Source: Desulfovibrionaceae bacterium (GTDB taxonomy: Bacteria; Desulfobacterota; Desulfovibrionia; Desulfovibrionales; Desulfovibrionaceae). From it: a stretch of DNA of 64,000 nt. A program made the position numbers and the translations under genes. Position 1 is the stretch's first letter. Each line of letters starts with the position of its first letter. The stretch spans positions 1 to 64,000 of the forward strand of contig JAQXJC010000044.1 of assembly GCA_029008115.1 (NCBI GenBank), given 5' to 3'. A model generated the notes under the pieces. The model was not told the origin of the DNA and did not search any database. It was given only the letters and a program-made list of their open reading frames with translations. Below, piece by piece: positions 42,930 to 51,087 of this stretch.

Positions 42930-43835
42930 ATGGAAGAATTTCTCCAACAGCTTTTGAACGGTCTGGCCGTGGGCGGCATCTATGCGCTGGTGGCGCTGGG
43001 ATACACCATGGTATACGGCGTGCTCAAGCTCATCAATTTTGCGCATGGGGACCTGTTCACCATTGGCGCCTATCTGGGCATGACGCTGCTTGTCAGCTCC
43101 AGGCTGGCCGGCTCCCTGCCGCCGGTTCTGGTGCTGCTGGCCGTGTTTTTCATGGTGGCCCTGCTGGTGGCGCTGGTGGGCTGCCTGCTGGAGCGGGCGG
43201 CATACCGGCCCCTGCGCAAGGCCAGCCGGCTTTCCGCCGTGGTGTCGGCGCTGGGCGCCTCCATCTTTTTTCAGAACGCCATCATGCTCATCTACGGCGC
43301 GCGTCTGTACGTCTATCCCGAGGACTGGCGGCCGGACTTCACCGTGGATATTCTGGGCTTTACCGTGCCCGGCGTGCGCCTGCTGGTCATCGTGGCCAGC
43401 CTTGTCCTCATGCTTGCCCTGCATGCCTTCATCCAGAGAACCCGCATTGGCGCGGCCGTGCGCGCCGTGGCCATCGATCAGGGGGCGGCGCGGCTCATGG
43501 GTATCAACGTGGATCGCATCATTTCGCTTGTCTTCCTCATTGGCCCCGGGCTGGGCGGCGCCGCCGGCCTCATGGTGGGCATCTATTACGGGCAGATCGA
43601 CTTCACCATGGGCTGGAGCTACGGCCTGAAGGCCTTTACCGCCGCCATTCTCGGCGGCATAGGGAACATTCCCGGCGCCATGCTGGGCGGCCTGCTGCTG
43701 GGCGTCATTGAGGCGCTGTCCTCGGCCTATGTTTCCATGGCCTGGAAGGATGCCATTGCCTTTCTTGTGCTGATTCTCATCCTGATTATCCGCCCCACGG
43801 GACTGCTGGGCGAAAGGGTGGCAGACAAGCTATGA
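42930..43835 (+). CDS. livH: Branched-chain amino-acid ABC permease LivH
   Basis: A 301-residue inner-membrane permease. It has LLNGLAVGGIYALVALGYTMVYGVLKLINFAHGD in pieces typical of LivH, a conserved GMTLL helix, and the cytoplasmic coupling segment RTRIGAAVRAVAIDQGAARLMGI that contacts the ATPases. About eight transmembrane helices. With LivM it forms the channel. The last four bases overlap livM (ATGA), so the two subunits are translated together. Confidence 0.94.
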   Translation: MEEFLQQLLNGLAVGGIYALVALGYTMVYGVLKLINFAHGDLFTIGAYLGMTLLVSSRLAGSLPPVLVLLAVFFMVALLVALVGCLLERAAYRPLRKASRLSAVVSALGASIFFQNAIMLIYGARLYVYPEDWRPDFTVDILGFTVPGVRLLVIVASLVLMLALHAFIQRTRIGAAVRAVAIDQGAARLMGINVDRIISLVFLIGPGLGGAAGLMVGIYYGQIDFTMGWSYGLKAFTAAILGGIGNIPGAMLGGLLLGVIEALSSAYVSMAWKDAIAFLVLILILIIRPTGLLGERVADKL

Positions 43836-44851
43836 TGAATTCCGCGTCCCGCCGCCGCGCCGCCTCCGTGATACTGGCTCTGGTGCTGGCTGTTCTTCCC
43901 CTGCTGCTGGACCGCTACTGGACGGATGTCTGCGTCAGCATCGGCCTGTACGCGCTGCTGGCGCTTTCGCTGAACGTCATTCTCGGGCAGGCGGGCATCT
44001 TCCACATGGGACATGCGGCCTTCTATGCCGTGGGGGCCTACGTCACCGCTATTGTGAACACGCAGTGCCATGTGCCCGTGCTCTGGCTCATGCCGCTGGC
44101 CGGATGCGCGGCGGCCCTGTTTGCGCTGATCGTGGCCAGACCCATCATCCACCTGCGCGGTGACTATCTGCTGATTGTCACCATTGGCATTGTGGAAATT
44201 GTGCGCATTGCGCTGGTCAATGACGTGGGCGGGCTGACTGGCGGGGCCAACGGCATTTTCGGCATTGCGCGGCCTGAACTGTTCGGCTTCAAGATTCGCA
44301 AGGGCATTCAGTTCTACTATCTGGTCTGGGGCATGGTGGGGGCAAGTCTGCTGCTGCTTGGCTGGCTGGCGCGCTCGCGCTTTGGCCGTGCCCTCAGCTA
44401 CATCAAGGAAGACGACATCGCCGCCGAGGGCTGCGGCGTGGACGTGGCCCGCTACAAGCTGGCGGCCTTTGTGCTGGGCGCCTTCTGGGCCGGCATGGCG
44501 GGCACGCTGTATGCCGCAAAGATGACCATCATTGCGCCGGAATCCTTCAGTTTCATGGAATCCGTGATTATCTTTGCCGTGGTGATTCTCAGCGGGGGAA
44601 GCCAGCTCGGCGTGCTGGTCAGCACCTTCCTGTTCATCGGCCTGCCGGAGCTGCTGCGTGAATTTTCCAACGCCCGCATGCTGATTTTCGGTCTGGCCAT
44701 GATGGTGATGATGGTCTGGCGGCCGCAGGGCCTGCTGCCGCCTCTGCCGCGCCGGTACCGGGTGCGGGAGCGCCTGTCCCGCCTGCTGCCGCGGGGGGCT
44801 GGCGATGCTGCCGAAGCTGGCAATACCAGGGAGGTGCCGCATGTGCGCTGA
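43832..44851 (+). CDS. livM: Branched-chain amino-acid ABC permease LivM
   Basis: A 339-residue permease, partner of LivH. ALSLNVILGQAGIFHMGHAAFYAVGAY is the LivM-type N-terminal signature (in two parts), and SRFGRALSYIKEDDIAAEGCGV is the EAA-like coupling loop. GGSQLGVLVSTFLFIGLPELL closes the membrane part. A basic tail of about 40 residues follows. The end overlaps livG by 11 bases. Confidence 0.94.
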   Translation: MMNSASRRRAASVILALVLAVLPLLLDRYWTDVCVSIGLYALLALSLNVILGQAGIFHMGHAAFYAVGAYVTAIVNTQCHVPVLWLMPLAGCAAALFALIVARPIIHLRGDYLLIVTIGIVEIVRIALVNDVGGLTGGANGIFGIARPELFGFKIRKGIQFYYLVWGMVGASLLLLGWLARSRFGRALSYIKEDDIAAEGCGVDVARYKLAAFVLGAFWAGMAGTLYAAKMTIIAPESFSFMESVIIFAVVILSGGSQLGVLVSTFLFIGLPELLREFSNARMLIFGLAMMVMMVWRPQGLLPPLPRRYRVRERLSRLLPRGAGDAAEAGNTREVPHVR

Positions 44852-45635
44852 AGCCGGAACCGCGCCGGCCAGCCTGCTTTCGCTGGACGGCGTGACCAAG
44901 ATATTCGGCGGCCTCATTGCCGTGAATGATGTTTCCTTCAATGTGCGTGAAGGAAGCGTGGTGGGACTCATCGGCCCCAACGGCGCGGGCAAGACGACGG
45001 TATTCAACTGCATTACCGGTAACTATCTGCCGGAGCAGGGCGACATCCTGTTTGCCGGCCGCTCCATCCGCGGGGAGAAGCCGCATGCCATTGTGGAGCT
45101 GGGCATTGCCCGCACCTTTCAGAGCATTCGCCTTTTCAGCAGGCTGCCTGTGCTGGAAAATGTGCTGGCCGGCCAGCACTGCCGCCTGAAGTCCGGCCTG
45201 CTGGCCTCCATGTTTCACACGCCGTCCCAGCGCCGCGAGGAGCGGAAGGCCGTGGAACGGGCCATGGAAGAGCTGGCCTTTGTGGGCCTGGCGGAGAAGT
45301 ATGCTGAAGAGGCGGGAAGCCTCTCCTACGGCAACCAGCGTCTGGTGGAGATCGCCCGCGCTCTGGCCAGCAATCCGCGTCTGCTGATTCTGGACGAGCC
45401 TGCCGGCGGGATGAATGATCAGGAAACTGTCGCCCTGGTGGATACCATTACCGCCATCCGCAGGCGGGGTGTGACCGTACTGCTCATCGAGCACGACATG
45501 CGGCTGGTGATGCAGGTGTGCAGGCATCTCATTGTGCTGGAGCACGGCACCATGATTGCCGAAGGCGCGCCGGAGGTGGTGCGCAAGGACCCCGACGTGA
45601 TACGCGCCTATCTGGGCGCGGAAGATGAGATGTAA
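44841..45635 (+). CDS. livG: Branched-chain amino-acid ABC ATPase LivG
   Basis: A 264-residue ABC ATPase. Walker A is GPNGAGKTT, the Q-loop region is ARTFQSIRLFSRL, the signature is LSYGNQRLVEIARALAS (the LSYG form typical of LivG), and Walker B is LLILDEPAGGM. The start is ATG 44841 inside the end of livM, with GGGAGG upstream. It pairs with LivF to power the LivHM channel. Confidence 0.94.
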   Translation: MCAEAGTAPASLLSLDGVTKIFGGLIAVNDVSFNVREGSVVGLIGPNGAGKTTVFNCITGNYLPEQGDILFAGRSIRGEKPHAIVELGIARTFQSIRLFSRLPVLENVLAGQHCRLKSGLLASMFHTPSQRREERKAVERAMEELAFVGLAEKYAEEAGSLSYGNQRLVEIARALASNPRLLILDEPAGGMNDQETVALVDTITAIRRRGVTVLLIEHDMRLVMQVCRHLIVLEHGTMIAEGAPEVVRKDPDVIRAYLGAEDEM

Positions 45636-45637
45636 AC

Positions 45638-46348
45638 ATGCCTTTGCTGGAATTGAAGAATCTGCACGTCTGCTATGGCAACGTGGAGGCGCTGCACGGC
45701 ATTGACCTGTGCGTGGAGGAAGGTGAGATCGTCACCATCCTTGGCGCCAACGGTGCGGGCAAGAGCACCACGCTGCTGAGCATCAGCGGGCTGGTGAAAC
45801 CCTCGCAAGGGGAGGTGCTGTTCAGGGGAGAGGCCCTGCATACGCTGCCCAGCCATGAGGTTGTCCGGCGCGGCATTACCCAGTCGCCGGAAGGGCGCCG
45901 TGTTTTCGGCACCATGAGCGTGCTGGAAAATCTGCGCCTCGGCGCCTTTACGCTGCGGGATGCCGCCGCCAATGAGGCCACGCTGGAATGGATATTTGAG
46001 CTGTTTCCCCGTCTGCTGGAACGCAAGGAGCAGCTGGCGGGAACGCTCTCCGGTGGCGAACAGCAGATGCTGGCCATTGGCCGGGCGCTGATGGGCAAGC
46101 CGCGCGTCCTTCTGCTGGATGAGCCTTCGCTGGGACTGGCCCCGCTGCTGGTGCGCTCCATTTTCGATACGGTACGCGAGATTAACCGGCGCGGCGTCAC
46201 GGTGGTGCTGGTGGAGCAGAATGCCCGTGCCGCCCTGAAGCTGGCGACGCGCGGCTATGTGCTGGAGGTGGGCAGAGTGGTCATGGCGGACAGCGCCGCC
46301 AGTCTGCTGGCCAATCCTTCTGTCCGGGAGGCCTATCTGGGCGGGTAG
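45638..46348 (+). CDS. livF: Branched-chain amino-acid ABC ATPase LivF
   Basis: A 236-residue ABC ATPase. Walker A is GANGAGKSTTL, the signature is LSGGEQQMLAIGRALMG, and Walker B is VLLLDEPSLGLAP, the standard LivF set. It starts two bases after livG. It is the last gene of the operon. Its paralogue at 62636-63367 belongs to a second LIV system. Confidence 0.94.
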   Translation: MPLLELKNLHVCYGNVEALHGIDLCVEEGEIVTILGANGAGKSTTLLSISGLVKPSQGEVLFRGEALHTLPSHEVVRRGITQSPEGRRVFGTMSVLENLRLGAFTLRDAAANEATLEWIFELFPRLLERKEQLAGTLSGGEQQMLAIGRALMGKPRVLLLDEPSLGLAPLLVRSIFDTVREINRRGVTVVLVEQNARAALKLATRGYVLEVGRVVMADSAASLLANPSVREAYLGG

Positions 46349-46361
46349 CACATTCCCGCCC

Positions 46362-46397
46362 GCCGCCGGCGTTGCAGGCAGGGGGCCGCCCGGCGGC
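46362..46397 (+). terminator. Terminator-like hairpin after livF
   Basis: GCCGCCGG (46362-46369) and CCGGCGGC (46390-46397) pair around a 20-base loop 13 bases after livF. No T tract follows, so termination here is doubtful and some read-through into the glycosyltransferase gene is possible. Confidence 0.35.
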
Positions 46398-46447
46398 ATT
46401 GCCGTTCCCAGTTGTTTCCCCAATGCTGTCTGGCAGCAAAGTGAGAC

Positions 46448-47887
46448 ATGAGTACTTCCAGAAATCTCAAGGTTCTGATTTTTATTCTGGCCTATAATGC
46501 GGAAAAAACCATTACCAACGTGCTGGATCGCATTCCGCAGGAACTGGCCGGCATGTGCGAACCTTCGGTGCTGGTTATTGACGATTGCAGTGGCGACGCC
46601 ACCTGGCAGAAGGCCCGCGACCATCTGAAGGAGTTCTGGTGCCCGGGTGAAGCGCTGCGCAACCCTGTGAACCAGGGATACGGCGGCAACCAGAAGGTCG
46701 GGTACCTGTACGCGGCGGAGCACGGCTATGATGTCGTGGCCATGGTGCATGGCGACGGTCAGTACGCCCCGGAGCGCCTGCCTGCGCTGCTGGAGCCCTT
46801 CCTGCGCACAGGAGAACGGGTGGACGCGGTATTCGGCTCGCGTATGCTGCGGAAGAGCGACGCCCTGAAGGGCGGCATGCCGTACTACAAATTTGTGGGC
46901 AATACTGTGCTGACCACGTTCCAGAATCTGGTGCTGGGGTCGCACCTTTCCGAATTCCACACCGGATACCGCATCTATCGTGTGGATGCCCTCAAGGCTT
47001 TGCCTCTGCATCTGAATACCAATGACTTCCATTTTGATACGGAAATCATTGTGCAGATGCTGTTTTCCGGCGGCCGGATTGTGGAGCTGCCCATTCCCAC
47101 GTTCTATGGTGACGAGGTATGCCATGTCAACGGCCTGCGCTATGCGTGGGATGTGGTGGTGGCTACGCTGAAGGCCAGGCTTGTGCGCATGGGTATCTTC
47201 TACGACCCGAAGTTCTATTTTCCGCAGACGGATGTGGCCCGTTCTGTCAGCAGGTTCAGCTTCTTCTCTTCCAGCCGCGTGGTGGCGGCGGCAGTGACAC
47301 CGGGCAGTCTGGTTCTTGATCTTGGCTGTTCGGATGGCGAGCTGGCAGACTACCTGCGCCGGGAAAAGGGCTGCACCGTGCTGGATGCCGCCGGCGTCGA
47401 TCTGGACAGGGAATTGCCCCATGTCCCCTGGGACAGTCTGGACTGCGTGCTTGCCCTGGATGTGCTGGAAGAGCGGGACAGGCCCGGGGAATTTCTCGAC
47501 AGGCTGAAGGAGCGGCTTGCGAACAACGGCAGAGTGCGGATTATTGCCGGCAGTGCCAATGTGGCCTTCTTCATCACGCGCTTCATGCTCCTGCTGGGAC
47601 AGTTCAACTACAGCCGGCGCGGTATTCTGGCGCTGAAGCACAAGCGGCTGTTCACACGCGCCTCGCTGGGCCGGCTCTTTCGCTATGCCGGATATGAAGT
47701 ATTGCGACGGCAGGACGTGGGCGCTCCCTACCCTCTGGCGCTGGGAGAAGGCTGGCTCGCCCGTGCGCTCATGGCCGTGAACGGGCTTCTTGTGAAGGTG
47801 CTGCCAGGTCTGTTTGCCTGGCAGACAGTGCTGGAGGCGCGCCCTCTGCCCAGCGTTGCCAGCGTGCTGCGGAGCGCACAGCGCTAG
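46448..47887 (+). CDS. Glycosyltransferase family 2 fused to a methyltransferase domain
   Basis: 479 residues. The N-terminal GT2 domain (about 1-230) resembles dolichol/undecaprenyl-phosphate sugar transferases: VLIFILAYNAEKTITNVLDR, VIDDCSGDAT, MVHGDGQYAPERLP with the DxD-type acid, and DFHFDTEIIVQML. The C-terminal part (about 280-420) starts with the SAM-binding motif LVLDLGCSDGELADYL and CVLALDVLEE, a class I methyltransferase. C-terminal hydrophobic stretches (about 360-380 and 440-460) may contact the membrane. It begins a three-gene envelope cluster; the next gene starts one base after its stop. The fusion suggests adding a sugar and methylating the same lipid-linked product, which is an inference. 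Confidence 0.85.
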   Translation: MSTSRNLKVLIFILAYNAEKTITNVLDRIPQELAGMCEPSVLVIDDCSGDATWQKARDHLKEFWCPGEALRNPVNQGYGGNQKVGYLYAAEHGYDVVAMVHGDGQYAPERLPALLEPFLRTGERVDAVFGSRMLRKSDALKGGMPYYKFVGNTVLTTFQNLVLGSHLSEFHTGYRIYRVDALKALPLHLNTNDFHFDTEIIVQMLFSGGRIVELPIPTFYGDEVCHVNGLRYAWDVVVATLKARLVRMGIFYDPKFYFPQTDVARSVSRFSFFSSSRVVAAAVTPGSLVLDLGCSDGELADYLRREKGCTVLDAAGVDLDRELPHVPWDSLDCVLALDVLEERDRPGEFLDRLKERLANNGRVRIIAGSANVAFFITRFMLLLGQFNYSRRGILALKHKRLFTRASLGRLFRYAGYEVLRRQDVGAPYPLALGEGWLARALMAVNGLLVKVLPGLFAWQTVLEARPLPSVASVLRSAQR

Positions 47888-47888
47888 C

Positions 47889-48845
47889 ATGAATATGCGT
47901 TCCCCCGGTGGACGCCGGCTGGTGCTGACACTTCAGTGGCTGATCAGTCTGGGCGCGCTGGCCTATGCGCTGGCTGGCGCGGATGTGCTTCGGCTGTAGG
48001 AGGCGCTGCGGAGCTATGCCTTTCTGCCCATGCTTGCCGTGTTCGGCGTGGCCGCGCTGGATTATGCCGGCATGGGCCTGCGGCTGCGATGGCTGCTGCC
48101 GCCGGGAGTGCGGTATGGACGGAGCCTGCGGGCCGTGGTGCTCTGCGCGGGCTATAACAATATCCTGCCAGCCAAGGCGGGCGACGCGCTCAAGGTCGTA
48201 TATCTGACCAGAACAACAGGACATTCCCTGCTGACCGTGGGGAGCGCAATTCTGTGGGAACGCCTCATGGACGTGCTGGTTCTGCTGTGCGTCGCCATGC
48301 TGGCCTATGCGTCTGGAACAGGGCAGGGCCCTCTGCTGCCGGCTGCTCTGGCGCTGGGGGGAGCGGCAGCCTTCTGGATATGCCGCCGCTGGTCCCCCTG
48401 CTTTCATGCAGCCTATGCCCGCCTGCCTTCCAGACGTCTGGCGTCCATCCTCTCCGGCGCGCATGCCCGGCTTGTGGATGCCGTCTCTCTCCCCTGGTTT
48501 CTGCGGGCCTTTGTTCTGTCTCTGTGCATCTGGTGCTGCTATTTTGCCAGCTTTGCGCTGTCGCTTTGCCTGGTGGCCGGGCTTGAACTGACGCTGGCCC
48601 AGATACTTGCGGTATTTGCCGTCACCTGTCTGGGCATGGCCGTCCCGTCTTCTCCCGGCGGGCTGGGCGTGTTTGAAGGCGCCGTGGTGCTGTCGCTTTC
48701 CTGGGCCGGCGTGGATCGGAATACCGCGCTGGGCGTGGCTCTGTTCATTCACGCCGTTCATTTTATTCCGCTGGCGGTCGCTGCCGTCAGCCTCAATAAC
48801 TGCGGCGACCTGCTGACTCGTGAGGCAGGAACGTCGCACCGCTAG
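47889..48845 (+). pseudogene. UPF0104 (LPG synthase TM-like) flippase-like protein, interrupted by TAG
   Basis: A seven- to eight-helix membrane protein of the lysylphosphatidylglycerol-synthase transmembrane (UPF0104/AglD-like) family, recognised by GYNNILPAKAGDALKVVYL and SSPGGLGVFEGAVVLSLSW. Relatives act in lipid flipping or in assembling surface glycans. The frame starts at ATG 47889, one base after the upstream stop. It is cut by TAG at 47997-47999 after 36 codons, in the short stretch between the first and second helices. It then runs open in the same frame to the TAG at 48843-48845. The upstream part (LQWLISLGALAYALAGADVL) is a clear first helix, so the stop is inside the gene. Re-initiation at ATG 48030 would lose helix 1. 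Confidence 0.75.
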
Positions 48846-48853
48846 GAGTCTCC

Positions 48854-50476
48854 ATGCGTGGCATGCTGCGAACTGACTGGTGGGTGCTGGCCGGCATCTT
48901 CTGCGTTTCCGTCCTGGTGCATGTGGGGCGCATGGGCGCCTCCATCAACGGGGTGGACCTGTCCACCGATCCGGCCATGTATGCTTCCATTGCGGCGGCG
49001 TGCGGACAGCCGGAAGCCTTTGCAGGGGACTTTGTGTTCGGCGCCGCCTCTCTGTTTTCCACACACGTCACTCCGCTGGTGAAGGCCGTACACTGGCTGG
49101 CCTGGGATGGAAACTATGGTCTGGCCTATCTCAGGCTCACAGGCGTAAGTGTGTTCATGCACTACGCCGCCTTCTATCTGCTGGGCGTCGTTCTGTTCAG
49201 GGAGCGCTGGAAGGCCCTGATATTTACCGTGCTCATGGGCCTGTCGTACTGGGTGCCGTGGGGCACATACTGGGGGGGCGGGTATCTGGACTACACGCCA
49301 CGCAGCCTGTTCAACGCGCTGTACGCCGTTTATCTGTGCGTGGCGCTGTCGCTGCTGGAGCGCCCCCGCTGGTGGCCGCTCTTCATGGCAGCCACGGGCC
49401 TGCTGGTATATGTGCATTCCATCAGCGCGCTGGCTGCTGCCGCTGGCCTGTGGCTTTCTTTTGCGGCCTCCAGGCCGAAGGACAGCACGTGGGGGCGGCA
49501 TCTGGGCTGGCTGGTGGTGAGCGGCTGCTGTTTTCTGGCAGCCATGACGCCCTATGCGCTGGTCTATCTGCATACTTCCGGCATCACGCTCGGGGCGGAG
49601 GATGTGGCCTTCATGCGGCATATTCTGCGTACACGTTTTGATATTGAATATGCGGAATACTGGTACGGCATGGGGAAGTTCCTCTGGCAGTATACGAGAC
49701 TGCCGGTCATTCCGCTGGCCCTGTGGGGCACATGGATGATTTTCCGGCACGGCACGCCCCGCGAGCGGCTGCTGGGAAAGCATATCTGGCTCTGGGTGGC
49801 CGGCACGCTGGCAGTCATTGTGCTTTTTGTGCTGGATCAGCAGGTGTCCGCCGCCCTGGGGCGGCAGCATTACGAATTTGATCTGGTGCGCGTCCACCGC
49901 TTCTTTCCCTTCTTCGCCATCTGTCTGATTTTTCTGGGAGCAGATATTCTGCTGCGGGTGGCGCGCGGGGGCTGGAGGCAGAGGGCCGCACGCCTGTTTG
50001 CATGCGCGCTGGCAGTGGGATTTTTCTGCGGAGGTCAGCAGGATATGGTCCGCACCAGCCTGCTGTGGTACTGGAACAGGCTGGATGCCGCCCGCTATGA
50101 AGCCGCCTATGGCCCGCAGCTCCGCCGTGCGGCAATGGTGGAGGCCCTGAAGCGGCATACGCGGCTTGGAGAGAGTATTTTCTACGCGGGCGAGGATCAG
50201 TCCATACGATACAGTGCCCTGCGCCCGCGCACCTATGGCTGGAAGGACGCCTGTCTGATGTACTATGCCAAGGCCATTCCCCGGCGGCGCCTGTGGGATC
50301 GCATGGAAACTGCTCTGGCTTCGGGGTCGACGGCCTATATCGACGCCGGGCTGGAAACAGGGCCGGACTATCTGCTGAGTGAGCGGCCGCAGGACAGGGC
50401 CCTGCTGGAAGAGCGTGTCGGTCCCATAATCTGGGAGAACAGCCGCTATCTTCTGGTGCGGAATCTGCACAGGTAG
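48854..50476 (+). CDS. Polytopic membrane protein, possible GT-C type
   Basis: 540 residues with about ten to eleven hydrophobic segments and a hydrophilic C-terminal domain (about residues 405-540). I do not recognise a specific family. The layout, an acidic loop right after helix 1 (GVDLSTDPAMYAS) followed by many helices and a C-terminal globular part, resembles GT-C fold glycosyltransferases or integral-membrane enzymes of envelope glycan assembly. The start is ATG 48854 with GGAG upstream, eight bases after the interrupted gene. Position in the cluster suggests a substrate linked to the GT2-methyltransferase protein. A terminator follows. Confidence 0.7.
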   Translation: MRGMLRTDWWVLAGIFCVSVLVHVGRMGASINGVDLSTDPAMYASIAAACGQPEAFAGDFVFGAASLFSTHVTPLVKAVHWLAWDGNYGLAYLRLTGVSVFMHYAAFYLLGVVLFRERWKALIFTVLMGLSYWVPWGTYWGGGYLDYTPRSLFNALYAVYLCVALSLLERPRWWPLFMAATGLLVYVHSISALAAAAGLWLSFAASRPKDSTWGRHLGWLVVSGCCFLAAMTPYALVYLHTSGITLGAEDVAFMRHILRTRFDIEYAEYWYGMGKFLWQYTRLPVIPLALWGTWMIFRHGTPRERLLGKHIWLWVAGTLAVIVLFVLDQQVSAALGRQHYEFDLVRVHRFFPFFAICLIFLGADILLRVARGGWRQRAARLFACALAVGFFCGGQQDMVRTSLLWYWNRLDAARYEAAYGPQLRRAAMVEALKRHTRLGESIFYAGEDQSIRYSALRPRTYGWKDACLMYYAKAIPRRRLWDRMETALASGSTAYIDAGLETGPDYLLSERPQDRALLEERVGPIIWENSRYLLVRNLHR

Positions 50477-50503
50477 GATGCCCGCACAATACTGAACAGA
50501 TGA

Positions 50504-50534
50504 AAGCCCCCCGGTGGTTGTACCGGGGGGCTCC
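50504..50534 (+). terminator. Terminator after the glycan cluster
   Basis: AGCCCCCCGGT and ACCGGGGGGCT form a long GC-rich stem around a short loop, starting about 28 bases after the stop of the membrane-protein gene and followed by CCTGTTT. It probably ends transcription of the cluster. Confidence 0.75.
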
Positions 50535-50640
50535 TGTTTCTGGTCGGATTGCGTGCGCGTTCTCGTTCAGGTGAGGAGAATGACGCGCGATGGGACAGAC
50601 AGGGAAACTGTTTCCCGCGCCTGCCGCGGAAGAGCGGTCG

Positions 50641-50889
50641 CTACTTTTTTACCCCGGGCAGGAAGCGCACGGTATCGCGGTTCATGCGTTCCACTTCTTC
50701 GGTGACAGGCACATCGTTGTAGTACAGCACGCCGGGATTGGTGATGCCGACGCGCTCCACGGAATTGCCGTAATGCTCCATGGCGGGGATGCGGGCGACG
50801 ATGAAGGGCGTTGCTACCCAGAAGAAAAACCAGATGAACAGGATGCCGCCCAGCAGGCCGCAGCAGCGGGAGAAAAGCGTATTCCGCAT
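50641..50889 (-). CDS. Small membrane protein, unknown function
   Basis: 82 residues with one transmembrane segment near the N-terminus (GLLGGILFIWFFFWVATPFI) and a hydrophilic remainder, ending in a Lys-Lys tail. A CGGAG site lies six bases before the ATG at 50889. I do not recognise the family. It is downstream of the sulfate exporter on the same strand but separated by a hairpin and 198 bases, so it may be independently transcribed. Confidence 0.65.
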   Translation of the reverse strand: MRNTLFSRCCGLLGGILFIWFFFWVATPFIVARIPAMEHYGNSVERVGITNPGVLYYNDVPVTEEVERMNRDTVRFLPGVKK

Positions 50890-51037
50890 GAAAGACTCCG
50901 GTAGGTTGCCATCCTTGTGGCGGGATGGACTGGGATTGGATATGGGGAAGGTTCAGGCGGTTCCTTGCAGGAACATGATGCCTGCTTTGTACGTGTTCCC
51001 GGCCATGCTGTAAAGACCCGCGGGGAAGAAGACGGGA

Positions 51038-51064
51038 ACGGCCCGGAGCATTGCTCCGGGCCGT
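51038..51064 (-). terminator. Hairpin after the sulfate exporter gene
   Basis: ACGGCCCGGAGC pairs with GCTCCGGGCCGT around a three-base loop, a perfect twelve-pair stem. On the minus strand it lies 23 bases after the exporter stop and is followed by pyrimidine-rich sequence, so a terminator is likely. Confidence 0.7.
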
Positions 51065-51087
51065 CTGTTCACTGAATCACGCGGGCA

